Part shown: positions 8,611-17,300 of the stretch, piece by piece | Layout of the letters: each line of letters begins with the position of its first letter | Position numbering within the stretch: the stretch's first letter is position 1 | Origin: Spirosoma pollinicola | GTDB taxonomy: Bacteria; Bacteroidota; Bacteroidia; Cytophagales; Spirosomataceae | Length of the DNA stretch: 64,000 bases | Reading direction: 5' to 3' | Assembly (NCBI RefSeq): GCF_002831565.1 | Contig: NZ_CP025096.1 | Span: 8,730,838-8,794,837 of the forward strand | Translations under genes and position numbers: made by a program | Notes under the pieces: model-generated | The model's database searches: none | Seen by the model: the letters and a program-made list of their open reading frames with translations, nothing else | What the model was told of the DNA's origin: nothing

Positions 8611-8805
8611 TTTAAGAACTTAAGAAGAGAATATATATAACTAACTGATTATCAATACACATCATTTTCCTACTAGGAAAACCCCATTTCCCCAACGGGT
8701 AAGTGCCATTTCCCTAAATACTATATGAAAAGGGAAACAAGATTTCCTAATGAGTAAAATAATAATTCCTTTTTAGTATGTTTGTAGGGAAATAAGAATT
8801 CCCTA
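8611..8805 (+). promoter_or_regulatory. Putative replication origin and rep control region (pH)
   Basis: TTTAAGAACTTAAGAA and, further on, TAACTAACTGATTATCAAT (8640-8657) also occur before rep in pM, and partly in pL. After it come repeats of AGGGAAA and TTTCCCTAA, ending in AGGGAAAT-AAGA-ATTCCCT just before rep. This looks like an autoregulatory operator. Bacteroidota-type AT-rich promoter sequence fills the region. Confidence 0.5.
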
Positions 8806-8809
8806 ATTT

Positions 8810-9382
8810 ATGATCTACAAGAAAATTGGAGATTATTCACTTAACAAGGCTAATCCGTTTTTGGATGATACGGTCCAACATATTGAAAAGGGAGAAAAGA
8901 CATTGCTGTTCGGCCAAAAGAATCCAGATTTGATAGTTGACAATGATGGATCAGTTAAAGGTCATTCCTTATTCGCCCGTAAGGTGACTGTTGACAAAGC
9001 TAAATTTATGAAGGTGTTTATGACTGGTCTATCCAACTGGTTCGACCTTTCTAAAGCAGGTATTAAAGTATTTGCCTACGTCGCTAATCAAATAGAGCCT
9101 AACAGAGACACTTTTATGTTTAGTCTTGAGAGATGTAAAAACTTCACTGGGTACAAATCTGATAAAATGATATTTAGTGGACTTGCTGAACTTGCTGAGA
9201 ACAAATTCATAGCTAGAGGTGAAAACCCATTTATCTATTACATCAATCCAACAGTATTCTTCAACGGAGATCGCTTAACATTCATTGAGCAATATGAGCT
9301 CGAGCAAAAGGAGGAAGATCATTCAGGTATAGATAAAATGCCACAAACGGGCTCCGAGGAGCTTGCGCAGATATTGGCTTAA
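8810..9382 (+). CDS. rep: Small plasmid replication initiator, RepL-like
   Basis: This 190-residue protein is related to Reps on pL and pM. Shared features are an N-terminal NPF(L/M)D(D/N) patch, GxSxF(A/M)R near residue 55, F(W)DL/I(K/R)VF(A/G)Y, the helical FxLExCxxxTxYK region and the C-terminal FINPxxxFNGDRxxF stretch. Winged-helix-like proteins of this size with a late INP...F.GDR motif resemble the RepL family. It is the only gene on the plus strand and is required for replication by inference. It is the most divergent of the three. Confidence 0.75.
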   Translation: MIYKKIGDYSLNKANPFLDDTVQHIEKGEKTLLFGQKNPDLIVDNDGSVKGHSLFARKVTVDKAKFMKVFMTGLSNWFDLSKAGIKVFAYVANQIEPNRDTFMFSLERCKNFTGYKSDKMIFSGLAELAENKFIARGENPFIYYINPTVFFNGDRLTFIEQYELEQKEEDHSGIDKMPQTGSEELAQILA

Positions 9383-9390
9383 ACAGAAAC

Positions 9391-9487
9391 GAGCTCTGTA
9401 GGGATACAACTCGCCAGGGATGAGCCATGCCACGTACAACCGTACGTTTACCCCGGATTGATAGCTTGAAGCCATCCGGGGTTTTTT
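9391..9487 (+). ncRNA. Structured RNA downstream of rep (pH copy; also 7186-7282)
   Basis: It starts 8 bases after the rep stop. Hairpin 1 is TGTA-GGGA-TACA (9397-9408). Hairpin 2 is ACGTAC-AACC-GTACGT (9432-9447). A terminator stem follows, CCCCGGAT (9451-9458) with ATCCGGGG (9474-9481), enclosing GCTT-G-AAGC and followed by six Ts. pL and pM have the same layout with compensatory changes. The copy at 7186-7282 is the assembly overlap, not a second locus. Confidence 0.75.
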
Positions 9488-9597
9488 CGTGTCCTACGGC
9501 CACGGGATTTTCTTAGGCATAAGGCCACACCAACTGTACTAAAAAGCAGACGAAGGGGAAAAAAGCACTTAATAAAATCAACTTACTAGCTAGCTAG

Positions 9598-10288
9598 CCC
9601 GTTGGTCGTCTTTTTAAGGTGAGAAACGGCTTCTTTCTCTCCGACTGTCGAGAAAGCCCTTCAAAGTAGGGTATAATAATAGCTTAAGAAGCGACTGCCT
9701 GTAACTATCTGATTATCAATAGGGTTCAGTTTACACTTTGGAAACCGAAAGTTTACACTCTGGAAACTTTCGGTTTACGTTTTTTGCCATATTTATAAAC
9801 TATAAGTTTGGAAAAAACATTTCTTTAGTTTACAATTGCACACAGTTTTATAAACCATTGTTTTATGAATAGCCCCGAACGGAAACAGGCGTTTGACCCT
9901 ACTTTCATTTTTAGATCCGGCCAAAACCGAAAACTACCGGAAATTAATACAGTAAGCCGGTATCTGTGAGTAATTTTGTCTTTATTCGCTGTTACCGTGT
10001 ACTGCTAACGCCTTCTACGTTTTAACCAGCTACAACAGGACACGCCCGAATTTGCGGTCGATAACTACCGGATTGGTATCCGAGAAATCAACCTGAAACA
10101 CACGGCACAAATAGCACTGAGGTATACAAGTTAACAGCTTGATTTACAGATAGAAACCTCGTAGAGCAAGCGAGAATTATCGCGTAGCGTAATTCCCGCT
10201 TGCTCTTTAAAAAGACCGCCCTGCGCTTCTCACACCGGATGGCTATGTAAGTAATTTTTGTCCTGTCTGCAAGTAGCTTAGCTCGATA
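9598..10288. other. Chimeric contig built from pL ends and a foreign insert
   Basis: The first ~270 bases repeat the pL rep control region (26021 onward) up to ATGAATAG of rep, with small differences. The last ~150 bases (10130-10288) are the reverse complement of pL 28064-28234, including its transfer-origin-like repeat. The middle (9876-10130) is unrelated, frame-broken coding-like sequence with no identifiable product. An assembly or amplification chimera is likely; a real rearranged plasmid is possible. Confidence 0.65.
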
Positions 10289-10300
10289 CTAGCTAGCTAG

Positions 10301-10461
10301 GCTCGAAAAGTACACCCTAAACCTTACGTAATTGTACTGGATAATGGCCCTATTCATCATGCAAAAGTGGTTAAAACCGAATTTGATACTTGGGAAAGCC
10401 AAGGTCTATCCATTTTTTATTTACCTACCTACAGTCCTCATCTGAATCCCATTGAAATTCT
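10301..10461 (+). mobile_element. IS630-type transposase fragment, inverted copy
   Basis: Bases 10301-10461 are the exact reverse complement of 10761-10921. They encode VIVLDNGPIHHAK and YSPHLNPIEIL, the second Asp region and the catalytic Glu region of an IS630/Tc1-type DDE transposase. Ends are cut by the linker and by the junction with other sequence. Confidence 0.8.
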
Positions 10462-10570
10462 GTTGACAACCAGGCCGTTCGTGAGAGCCAGTTAAACCGG
10501 TTGAAAGAGGTAAAAGAAACAAGGAATGAAGCAAAAGTGGAGCAGGCTCTGGCAGCAATAACCGGTGCAG
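10462..10570 (+). CDS. Methylmalonyl-CoA mutase fragment
   Basis: A 36-residue stretch DNQAVRESQLNRLKEVKETR ... VEQALAAITGAATT matches the region of the methylmalonyl-CoA mutase catalytic domain that ends with repeated V..AL..L. It is a chromosomal cobalamin-enzyme gene piece. Both sides are chimeric joins. Confidence 0.55.
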
Positions 10571-10694
10571 CTACTACCCCCTCCCCAGACAAAAACCATC
10601 CATCGACCGCCCACCTTCCCGACCATTGGGAGCGTACCGACGAGTGGTATAATTACCGGTCACTCTATTCGGACCTGACCGTCGTGGCCAATCT

Positions 10695-10994
10695 GGCTTT
10701 AAGGTTGACCAGCTTTTATAATGCGTTTTGTTAAGCCACTTATATTTGCAGAAGCGCCACAGAATTTCAATGGGATTCAGATGAGGACTGTAGGTAGGTA
10801 AATAAAAAATGGATAGACCTTGGCTTTCCCAAGTATCAAATTCGGTTTTAACCACTTTTGCATGATGAATAGGGCCATTATCCAGTACAATTACGTAAGG
10901 TTTAGGGTGTACTTTTCGAGCAAAATCATCCAAACAATTCTTAATAAAGGCACCGTCCAAATTGGCTTCACTGTGATAAACCGTTAACTGACCC
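10695..10994 (-). mobile_element. IS630-family transposase C-terminal part
   Basis: The minus-strand frame from the contig end reads LTVYHSEANLDGAFIKNCLD, then PYVIVLDNGPIHHAKVV, then LPTYSPHLNPIEILWRFCKY. The Asp in LDNGPIHH and the Glu in NPIE are catalytic DDE residues. The frame leaves the family after THYKSW near 10700, where unrelated sequence begins. No terminal inverted repeat or TA target site is visible. Confidence 0.85.
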
Positions 10995-11006
10995 CTAGCT
11001 AGCTAG

Positions 11007-11395
11007 CTGAAGATACACCCAAAGGAAAAGCGTATCAAATTAGCCAGGTATTATTACGGCAAGAGTATGAAGCTCCATCTATAACCACACTGCCTGCTTT
11101 AGTTGTGAGTGATTCACTGCAACTGGAAAACCAACAACTTCGGGAAGCAGTGACCGAGCGTGACCGGACGATTCAGCAACTACAAAATCGTCTGTTTGAG
11201 CAAGGGGATGTTATGAATGCGATGGCTAATCAGCTGACTAGTCAAATGACTAATCAGAAAATGAGTCATATTGAAGAGTTACTAATTCAGCAAAATGCTC
11301 AATTAGGCGATTTACAGAAAAGACTACCTTCACCTGAAGCTGATGAATCAACACCCAACAAGCGTAGCCTATGGCATCGATTATTCGGTCGCTGA
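11007..11395 (+). CDS. C-terminal part of the plasmid HTH/coiled-coil protein (joins 25495-25925)
   Basis: This is the 3' portion of the gene starting at 25495. The two pieces overlap by 298 identical bases because the contig is circular. It supplies the rest of the coiled coil and a basic tail ending KRSLWHRLFGR. The complete protein is 173 residues. The tail W..LFG(R/K) recurs at the end of the pN protein at 35898-36374 (REWLFGKK). Confidence 0.85.
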
Positions 11396-11443
11396 GTCGC
11401 ACCGAAACGGCAAATGCACCCAATGTTGGAGAGTCCCCCCTTA

Positions 11444-11818
11444 TTAGGCTGCTACCAACTGGACGCTTGATAGTTCAAGGGCTAGCCTGTGTACTGCATC
11501 CTCAATGCGTTTAACCTGTTCGGGAGAGGGTTGCTTACTACCAGCGCTGTAATGCCGCAATAGGGTAGCATTCATACCCGCATATTCCGCAATCTTGGAG
11601 ACCTTCAGATAAGCATATTGTTCAAAAAAAGCGGACAGGTCGTAGGCATAGGTGAACTCGATGTCGTGCAAATCATGGAACTCCTGTAGGAGTGTCTTCA
11701 TATTCACCCGTAGCTCGTCGAGCGTTGGAGCGGAGTCAACTAACAGATTGTCATCATAAGCAACCCGGCCCCATAAAGCGCCATCGGCCTTTTCGATAAT
11801 AAGTGGTAATACTTGCAT
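11444..11818 (-). CDS. hicB: HicB-family antitoxin
   Basis: 124 residues. The N-terminal degraded RNase-H-like HicB domain shows MQVLPLIIEKADGALWGRVA and APTLDELRVNMKTLLQEF. The C-terminal helix-turn-helix shows LKVSKIAEYAGMNATLLRHY, typical of XRE-type HicB tails that bind the operon promoter. It follows hicA after 13 bases. It should neutralise HicA and repress the operon, stabilising the plasmid. Confidence 0.88.
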   Translation of the reverse strand: MQVLPLIIEKADGALWGRVAYDDNLLVDSAPTLDELRVNMKTLLQEFHDLHDIEFTYAYDLSAFFEQYAYLKVSKIAEYAGMNATLLRHYSAGSKQPSPEQVKRIEDAVHRLALELSSVQLVAA

Positions 11819-11831
11819 AGCTGAAGAGCGA

Positions 11832-12014
11832 TTATTTCAAGCCGGCCTGTTTTAAAATAGAATTGACGGTCCCTTTAGGAAGGTCACCTTTATGCATGGG
11901 TAGTGTTACCTTACCTGCTTTGGTTAGATGAATCAGTTGTAGGTGACTTCCCTTCTGGTCTTTCTCCGTCCATCCGTCGGAATGGAGCAATTTTAAGAGT
12001 TCTTTGGCCTTCAT
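11832..12014 (-). CDS. hicA: HicA-family mRNA interferase toxin
   Basis: 60 residues from the ATG at 12014: MKAKELLKLLHSDGWTEKDQ, then the catalytic His region KGSHLQLIH, and KGDLPKGTVNSILKQAGLK. This is the standard double-stranded-RNA-binding-like HicA fold and length. An upstream ATG at 12032 is possible but adds non-family residues. A palindrome lies 22 bases upstream (12037-12058), a likely HicB operator. Confidence 0.9.
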   Translation of the reverse strand: MKAKELLKLLHSDGWTEKDQKGSHLQLIHLTKAGKVTLPMHKGDLPKGTVNSILKQAGLK

Positions 12015-12036
12015 TCTGCCGGAGTAATACAACCTA

Positions 12037-12058
12037 AAGGTCGCATATTTGCGACCTT
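12037..12058. promoter_or_regulatory. Operator palindrome of hicAB
   Basis: AAGGTCGCA and TGCGACCTT form 9-base inverted arms directly upstream of hicA. This position and symmetry fit a binding site for the HicB helix-turn-helix domain. Confidence 0.55.
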
Positions 12059-12111
12059 AGAACAAGTTTTTAGGTCAAATTATTCTGAACGGTAGCTGCA
12101 GGAACAACGAG

Positions 12112-12309
12112 TTAGGTATTACGGGCCTGCGTTTTATTAGCTAGCTCGTCGTTTGATTCCTCCATCGCTTCGTTCCATTCACCTAGAAACAGCGCTTTTT
12201 CGTTGGCGCTGCCTACCAGCATGGGATTGGTTTTAACAAACGATAGACTCCGCAGCAGTTCCATCATGAAACCTACTTTGTTATCAGGGATATCTAAAAC
12301 GATTTTCAT
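12112..12309 (-). CDS. Orphan antitoxin-like protein
   Basis: 65 residues starting MKIVLDIPDNKVGFMMELLR and continuing SLSFVKTN. This beginning is typical of small Bacteroidota proteins usually coded just before a RelE/ParE-type toxin. No toxin gene follows here (12033-12111 is too short). It lies between rep and hicA on the same strand and may be a remnant or a stand-alone anti-addiction protein. Confidence 0.6.
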   Translation of the reverse strand: MKIVLDIPDNKVGFMMELLRSLSFVKTNPMLVGSANEKALFLGEWNEAMEESNDELANKTQARNT

Positions 12310-12392
12310 ACGATCAAGATAGTCAAAATTACTATTTCTGACGCGTTTTCAGGCTCTACACGCCCTTATCTGGTAGTCGATGGCCTTCCCCC

Positions 12393-13319
12393 TTATTTTT
12401 CTTTCCCCTTTGTTTCTAAGCCAAATACTTTGGCTGTATAGCTTCCAACGTTTTTCACCTTGCCATCAGCGATTTTCACTTGAACGTCGTAGAGTTGGCG
12501 AGTAATAGTTTCAGAAGAATGGTTAGCTAATATCTGCTCAGCTTGGTCAGAGCGGAGTCTGAATTGTTTGATTAGCCGCTCTTGCAAAGTTGATGTTTGA
12601 GCTATTTCTAGTTTGGCTTGATAGAAGACCTCAAACTCGACTTCAACTACTGGTTTACGCCCCCGTCCTGGTCGGTCACCATAGATAGGTTTGTAAGCGA
12701 ATGTCAAGTCGGTGTGGCCATTTATCTCTTTTGCAGCCACATCTAAGACTCTCATTTGAAAGCGGGTCCAGTTGGAATAACTATCTTTCCCTGTCTTTGG
12801 GTCTATAACCCAAAGCATATTTTTGAGGTCAATTAAGTTACGCCGGAACGTCTTGTCTTTCATGTTTTTGTACATGCACAGTAACTCATAAATCCGTTTG
12901 GCATAGGCTGAGTTAAGTGAAATAGCCGCAACCAACTGTATTTTAGTATACTTCTCGTTTAACTCGACATAAAACGGGCGTACCATTTGTGATAACTCTA
13001 TTTGTATAATTCCCGTACCCTTTTTGTATAGAGCTGAAGCTATAAAAGTAGCCTGTAACACGTCTCCGTTTGGCAAGGTAGTCTCAAAGACCCGCGATAA
13101 TAACTTACGTGAAGCTTGCTTATAAGCCTCGAATTTTAACTCTTCTGACCCAGTTATATGAGCCATTTCTTTGACTGATACCTGATACATTTTAGTAACT
13201 GGATCATCTTTCTTTATACTTGCGACTACCATGTACAAGATATTCTTCTCTGCTTCACTCATTTCATAGCGAGCAACAGTAAGAACATTGTCTTGCCAAA
13301 TCTCTATTACTTTATTCAT
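12393..13319 (-). CDS. repB: Replication initiator RepB/Rep_3 family (pK)
   Basis: 308 residues from MNKVIEIWQDN at 13319. Two winged-helix domains are expected. Domain 1 includes YEMSEAEKNILYMVVASIKK, VKEMAHITGS and the SAYAKRIYELLCMYK helix; domain 2 follows SNWTRFQMRVLDVAAKEIN. It binds the iterons at 13397-13507 to open the origin. The upstream extension to 13373 is hydrophobic and unlikely. The tail 270-308 has a second helical segment that aligns loosely with the pN Rep tail. Confidence 0.92.
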   Translation of the reverse strand: MNKVIEIWQDNVLTVARYEMSEAEKNILYMVVASIKKDDPVTKMYQVSVKEMAHITGSEELKFEAYKQASRKLLSRVFETTLPNGDVLQATFIASALYKKGTGIIQIELSQMVRPFYVELNEKYTKIQLVAAISLNSAYAKRIYELLCMYKNMKDKTFRRNLIDLKNMLWVIDPKTGKDSYSNWTRFQMRVLDVAAKEINGHTDLTFAYKPIYGDRPGRGRKPVVEVEFEVFYQAKLEIAQTSTLQERLIKQFRLRSDQAEQILANHSSETITRQLYDVQVKIADGKVKNVGSYTAKVFGLETKGKEK

Positions 13320-13396
13320 GATAAAATACTGATAAGCAAAATTATACAAAAAAGTAGCAATAAAAAATGCCAATAACTTTTAAAAAGCACTATTCT

Positions 13397-13519
13397 ACCG
13401 ACCAAACGCTACTTTATTAAACCCGTTTCACCGACCAAACGCTACTTTATTAAACCCGTTTCACCGACCAAACGCTACTTTATTACCGACCAAACGCTAC
13501 TTTATTAAAGTTATCCACA
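13397..13519. repeat. Iteron origin of pK with DnaA box
   Basis: Four copies of a ~22-base iteron beginning ACCGACCAAACGCTACTTTA start at 13397, 13430, 13463 and 13485 (spacings 33, 33 and 22). A perfect DnaA box TTATCCACA follows at 13511-13519. This is the standard layout of a Rep_3 theta origin just upstream of its initiator. Confidence 0.93.
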
Positions 13520-14000
13520 GTGTAATCATTTAGTAATCAGGGGGTTATTTGCTAAAAAATCGCCTTACAAGTGTTTAACAAGTGATATTTGATAATACAC
13601 AATCACTTGTTGTAAAAAAAAGTGGCTTGAAAAAGCGGTTTTTAGGGGTAAAAAAGGACAAATAAACATTGATCACCGGATTGCTAACGAGTAGATCAAA
13701 AAACAATGGGGAAGAGAAAGGAAAAGAGCAAAAACTAAAAAACGCACCGGGGCCGCGAAACTATAAATTTAGTTAAATGTTTCACGATTTGTATTATTCA
13801 AATATTAATTCGAGTACTCATTTAGTAAAGGCTGATGAAAAGAAGAACCACTAACCTATTCTATCCCCTTTCCAATACTTGTACCCCCACCTATTCAATT
13901 ACCTAAGTTGACCGGGATTTAATTTGGTGATTTGCGGTATGTTCTTTAGCTTCCTGATATGAAGCTTACCCATCCGGCGCGCGTGTCGTGGTACGGTCTT
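13520..14000. other. Intergenic stretch between origin and transfer origin (pK)
   Basis: About 480 bases with no convincing gene. It includes imperfect repeats of CAAGTG near 13567-13615 and AT-rich sequence from 13760 to 13810. The GC content drops, as expected beside a replication origin. Confidence 0.4.
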
Positions 14001-14152
14001 GTAAAGAGCGAGACGGAACGCTATTCCGCTACGCTTCATACCGTTCGTCTCGCCCTACGGATCTGATAATCAATAATTTATAATTAGTAAGCGTTAATAA
14101 TTAACTTATTTTTTGCATACTTTACCATTAACTAGCTGATAATCAATACCAA
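14001..14152. other. Candidate transfer origin of pK
   Basis: GCGAGACGGAACG (14008-14020) and CGTTCGTCTCGC (14042-14053) form an inverted repeat, then CCTACGG. CTGATAATCAATA-type boxes follow at about 14065 and 14137, and a plausible leader runs into the mobilization operon. Position and shape fit an oriT with relaxase and host-factor (IHF/HU) sites. pH and pL have relatives. Confidence 0.6.
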
Positions 14153-14172
14153 AATGAATAGAAATTATCCGT

Positions 14173-14646
14173 ATGAACGACCGTAAGAGTCTATCGATTA
14201 GTCTGGGAACGCACCGGCAGTTAGAGAAGTTAAGCGATCAATTAGGCTTATCTCACAAAGATTTAGTGGCCATTATGCTCCAATTTTTTGCCGTAACCAA
14301 GCTTGATCCGCGCTATCCCAAAGCCGATGCACCCGATATCGTGCTCAAAAAATTAACCGATAAAGTCGATTCGCTGGACAAGCGCTTTATTGGATTTATC
14401 CGAGAGCAGGAAAAGGAAATCTTAAAACCTATGCGGGCCGACGTACAGGCCCTCCGTCAAGCCGTAGAAAGCGGCTTAGGCGGGGGGGTAACCCCCCAAC
14501 AACTCGAAGAGCAGTTGACCAGCGTAGTCGAAGCGGTGCAGACGTTGGTGCGGCTTTCGTTCCGCACCGCTTTGGTCGATAATGCGCTCCGGAGCGAATA
14601 CAAGCAGCAGGCCGATCAACTCATTGCCCAACAGAACGGCCTATGA
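14173..14646 (+). CDS. BfmA/BtgA-type mobilization accessory protein
   Basis: 157 residues. The N-terminal ribbon-helix-helix-like KSLSISLGTHRQLEKLSDQL and LSHKDLVAIMLQFFAVTKLDPRYPKAD match the BtgA family that binds oriT and assists relaxases in Bacteroidota. The C-terminal half is helical. It overlaps the relaxase start (ATGATGA at 14643). The pM and pQ homologues are 117 residues, so this one has a longer tail. Confidence 0.8.
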   Translation: MNDRKSLSISLGTHRQLEKLSDQLGLSHKDLVAIMLQFFAVTKLDPRYPKADAPDIVLKKLTDKVDSLDKRFIGFIREQEKEILKPMRADVQALRQAVESGLGGGVTPQQLEEQLTSVVEAVQTLVRLSFRTALVDNALRSEYKQQADQLIAQQNGL

Positions 14647-15668
14647 TGACCAAGATACCGTCCGGTGGTTCGGGCCTTTCGAACCGAAGTGGCTCCTGTG
14701 GGGGACTGGTGGCGTATTTAGAAAAGGAGCAGTTGGGGAAGTGGTTTGGTCGAGAGGTTGAGGCCATTGCTGGTTACCAGGTCATAGCTGAACTGGATGC
14801 CAATAAACGGAATTTAGGGCGGTCCGATGACAAGTATTATCAGATCGTACTCGCTCCGTCTAAGTCGGAGTTAGCCCATATTGAGGCTGATCCGGCTGCG
14901 TTGAAAGCCTTCACCCGCTCGGCAATGGAGGAATACGCTCAGAATTTTGGCAAGGGGATTGAGAGTCGTGATCTGGTATGGTATGCCAAGATTGAGCATA
15001 GCCGCAGCTATGATTATACCGACCGCGCGGTTCAGTTGGGGGAGCAGGCTAAAGGGGGGCTAAAAATGGGCGATCAGACCCATATTCATGTGATCGTGAG
15101 TCGTACCGAGAACCTGAAGACCTACCGGCAGGATCTGACCGAAGGCCTGCACGAGCGCAAGAACCCCTATCACCTAAGTCCGCTGACCAATCATAAAGGC
15201 ACCACGAAAGGCGTAGTCTTAGGCGGTTTTGAACGCAACGGCTTTAGTCAGCGGGTCGAGCAATGTTTTGACCAAGGCTTTAGCTATGAGCGTAGTCTGA
15301 CCGACTCGTTCCGGTATCTGCACGGGATGAAATACGGGGATGAGGGCCTCAAAGCCGAACTAAGTCAAGCCGCCGCCTTGGAGCGCAGTCAGCAACGGGA
15401 GCAGGCCCGATCGCTGGAGCTGGCCAGCCAGCAGCGGCAAGCTGAGTTGCAGGCGGGTTTAGGGCAGGCTTACCAGCAACAAGATGTTCGCACGTTAAGC
15501 CAAGGCTTAGAGCAAGCCGAGCAGATCCGTCAGCAATTGGCCCAGCAACGTCAACAGGAGCAAGCCCGTCAGTTGGAGATAGAGCGGGCTGAAAGCTTAA
15601 AACAAGGACAACGGTTAGAACAAGGTATCCAACAAACGCCCCGTCAGGATCGGGGTTTATGGCGATGA
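14643..15668 (+). CDS. Relaxase, BtgB/DUF5712-like
   Basis: 341 residues. It opens MMTKIPSGGSGLSNRSGSCG and LVAYLEKE, has YYQIVLAPSKSELAHI, and holds the metal-binding HxH motif THIHVIVSR near residue 158. A Gln/Arg-rich coiled coil fills residues 245-341. It nicks oriT and pilots the strand during mobilization. It is homologous to the pQ relaxase (55329-56183), which shares KIEH and HIH.VSR. There is no coupling protein on pK, so it needs one in trans. Confidence 0.8.
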   Translation: MMTKIPSGGSGLSNRSGSCGGLVAYLEKEQLGKWFGREVEAIAGYQVIAELDANKRNLGRSDDKYYQIVLAPSKSELAHIEADPAALKAFTRSAMEEYAQNFGKGIESRDLVWYAKIEHSRSYDYTDRAVQLGEQAKGGLKMGDQTHIHVIVSRTENLKTYRQDLTEGLHERKNPYHLSPLTNHKGTTKGVVLGGFERNGFSQRVEQCFDQGFSYERSLTDSFRYLHGMKYGDEGLKAELSQAAALERSQQREQARSLELASQQRQAELQAGLGQAYQQQDVRTLSQGLEQAEQIRQQLAQQRQQEQARQLEIERAESLKQGQRLEQGIQQTPRQDRGLWR

Positions 15669-16363
15669 ACGAGAATAAATATCTAAAAAACCTAAATCAA
15701 AAGAGTACATCCAGTGCCCCTATCCCCGCAGCGGGTAGCCCTTCACCGGCTTCTCCCGTGCCGCCAAGCGCGCCCAACGGGTATGATCCGATTCAACGGT
15801 TAGTCGATGAACTAAGCCGCCAGAACACGGCTATCGAGGGGTTAAATACACGGTTTGATCGGTGGGAAAAACTGCCCAAAGGAGCCAGCCAAGCTGAATT
15901 GGCTGCCTTGATGCAGGCCGCTCGAGAAGGCATTGATTTCAACTTGGATCCTGAGCCGATTGCTCGGTTGTTACTGCCTAAATTAACCAAAGGGATGCCC
16001 ACGGTAAGCAACCTAAAAACCGCCACTGACGAAGGGGTGAACGAAATACGGGCCGTTGGGCTGGCCGCAGCGGAGCGCATTGAGCAGGCCGGTACTACGG
16101 CGGCTAATCGCATTGAGTGGGCCAGCCGCAGTAAGGCCAATGCGTGGGCTAATCGTATTGGCTTTACCAGCTGGCAATCCGCTCTGGTGGTGTTTGGGTT
16201 ACTGGTGGTGATCGGGGGCAGTCTGGCTTTATACGAGCAGTCGTATCAACACGAGATCCAGACGATGCGCATCCAGGATAATGCCACCAAGGAGTTTGCG
16301 GGTTGGATTCAGGAGAAGTACCCCGAAGTCTGGAAAGCTTATCTGAAAAAGTTTGCCAAGTGA
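15659..16363 (+). CDS. Mobilization-operon membrane protein
   Basis: About 234 residues, starting inside the relaxase end. A proline/serine-rich N-terminus leads into a helical region with repeated AA.RIE.A, then one membrane segment (SALVVFGLLVVIGGSLALY near residue 182) and a short C-terminal domain. pN has a counterpart in the same position (38316-38942) with a similar layout. Probably links the relaxosome to the membrane; no enzymatic motif. Confidence 0.6.
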   Translation: MAMNENKYLKNLNQKSTSSAPIPAAGSPSPASPVPPSAPNGYDPIQRLVDELSRQNTAIEGLNTRFDRWEKLPKGASQAELAALMQAAREGIDFNLDPEPIARLLLPKLTKGMPTVSNLKTATDEGVNEIRAVGLAAAERIEQAGTTAANRIEWASRSKANAWANRIGFTSWQSALVVFGLLVVIGGSLALYEQSYQHEIQTMRIQDNATKEFAGWIQEKYPEVWKAYLKKFAK

Positions 16364-16406
16364 TCCGTGTTGCAAACGCCGGTTCCCATTAACTCCCTAC
16401 CTTAAG

Positions 16407-16811
16407 TTACCTTAATAGCCACTGCTCACGCAAGCTCTGAGCGATTTGATTTAACTGTTGAAAGGTCAGAGGCTTGGTTAGAAATTCATTGGCCCCTAAG
16501 ACCAACGATTGCTGACGATCTTGGTCGGAAGACGATGTCGTTAACATCACGACCGGCAGAGCGGCATACTTCGTTACACTACGCAACTCACTCAGGGCCT
16601 CAAACCCATTTTTACGGGGCATATTAATATCCAACAGAATCAGCCGGGGAGTCTGTTCATAGTTATCCAGCGTCGGTAGTAAGTCCTCCCCATCGCTGAG
16701 CGAAAGTACGCTGATGGGCGGTTGGCTGTTGAGGAAAGCCGAGCGAATAAAGAGTTGATCATCTTCATCGTCGTCAACAATCCAAACCGAGGGTGTACTG
16801 AGTTGTTGCAT
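16407..16811 (-). CDS. Single-domain response regulator (CheY-like)
   Basis: 134 residues. The acidic pair is in WIVDDDEDDQLF, the phosphoacceptor Asp in LILLDINMPRKNGFEAL, the Thr in MLTTSSSDQD and the Lys in EFLTKPLTF. The whole protein is one receiver domain with no output domain. This subtype (D.N.P...G) is common in Bacteroidota. No kinase is on pK, so it must talk to a chromosomal kinase. Confidence 0.92.
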   Translation of the reverse strand: MQQLSTPSVWIVDDDEDDQLFIRSAFLNSQPPISVLSLSDGEDLLPTLDNYEQTPRLILLDINMPRKNGFEALSELRSVTKYAALPVVMLTTSSSDQDRQQSLVLGANEFLTKPLTFQQLNQIAQSLREQWLLR

Positions 16812-17300
16812 AAGCTAGCGGAGCCTGTGAAGCGAAGCAATATTACTTGTTTAATCCTTTTTAGACAAATCTTAAACAAGAAAATACGTTTACTCATGGT
16901 CTGTTTTAACCAGATTATACTTATTGGATACTTGAATTGCCGTTCGCGAAGGATCTTTGATGAAAAGTTAACCTTGGTAAAACGACGTCGCTTTCCTTTA
17001 TAATACGTTAAGCGTATCAGTCGAGTCTTGTAAAATTGGCCTTCAACGGTCATATTTAGACGGAATTTTAGCCTTAATACATGGTGCATTATGGAGTTGT
17101 GCTCTGAGTACCGAGTGAGACGAAATGGGTACCCGTGCAGGAAAATCTGGCTGGTATTGGTTGGCCAAGGGTCTTTTTCGATCCGTCCGAACGGTTGACC
17201 CTTGCGCAGGCCATTCGTCGCCGCGCTCAGTTGCGCGCTAGGTATCCTGGCTTCACGTTTACTCTGGAAGAATATGAAAGTTAACGGACCATATCTGGCC
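16812..17300. other. Intergenic region with one doubtful small frame
   Basis: The only coding-like stretch is plus-strand 17126-17284, ending RRRAQLRARYPGFTFTLEEY. It has no ATG in frame after the stop at 17105. It may be the tail of a decayed gene or use GTG. The rest is AT-rich and shows nothing recognisable. Confidence 0.3.

Larger units (their letters stand above)
7087..9585. mobile_element. Circular plasmid pH, 2,205 bp unit
   Basis: Bases 7087-7380 are identical to 9292-9585 (294 bases), so the contig closes into a circle of 2,205 bp. Contents in order: rep-3' RNA, inverted-repeat-bounded terminators, a lipoprotein gene (minus strand), a transfer-origin-like inverted repeat, a double-hairpin element, origin motifs and rep. 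There is no relaxase or partition gene. The backbone is shared with pL. Confidence 0.88.

Noticed and set aside
9292..9585. True duplication of rep ends and RNA inside each small plasmid
   Set aside because: The repeat lies exactly at both contig ends with constant length, so it is the assembly overlap of a circle, not two loci.
13397..13507. Regular repeats resembling a CRISPR array
   Set aside because: The units are adjacent or separated by the same bases, with no variable spacers, and sit beside rep with a DnaA box. They are iterons. The same applies to 40518-40630 and 52967-53088.
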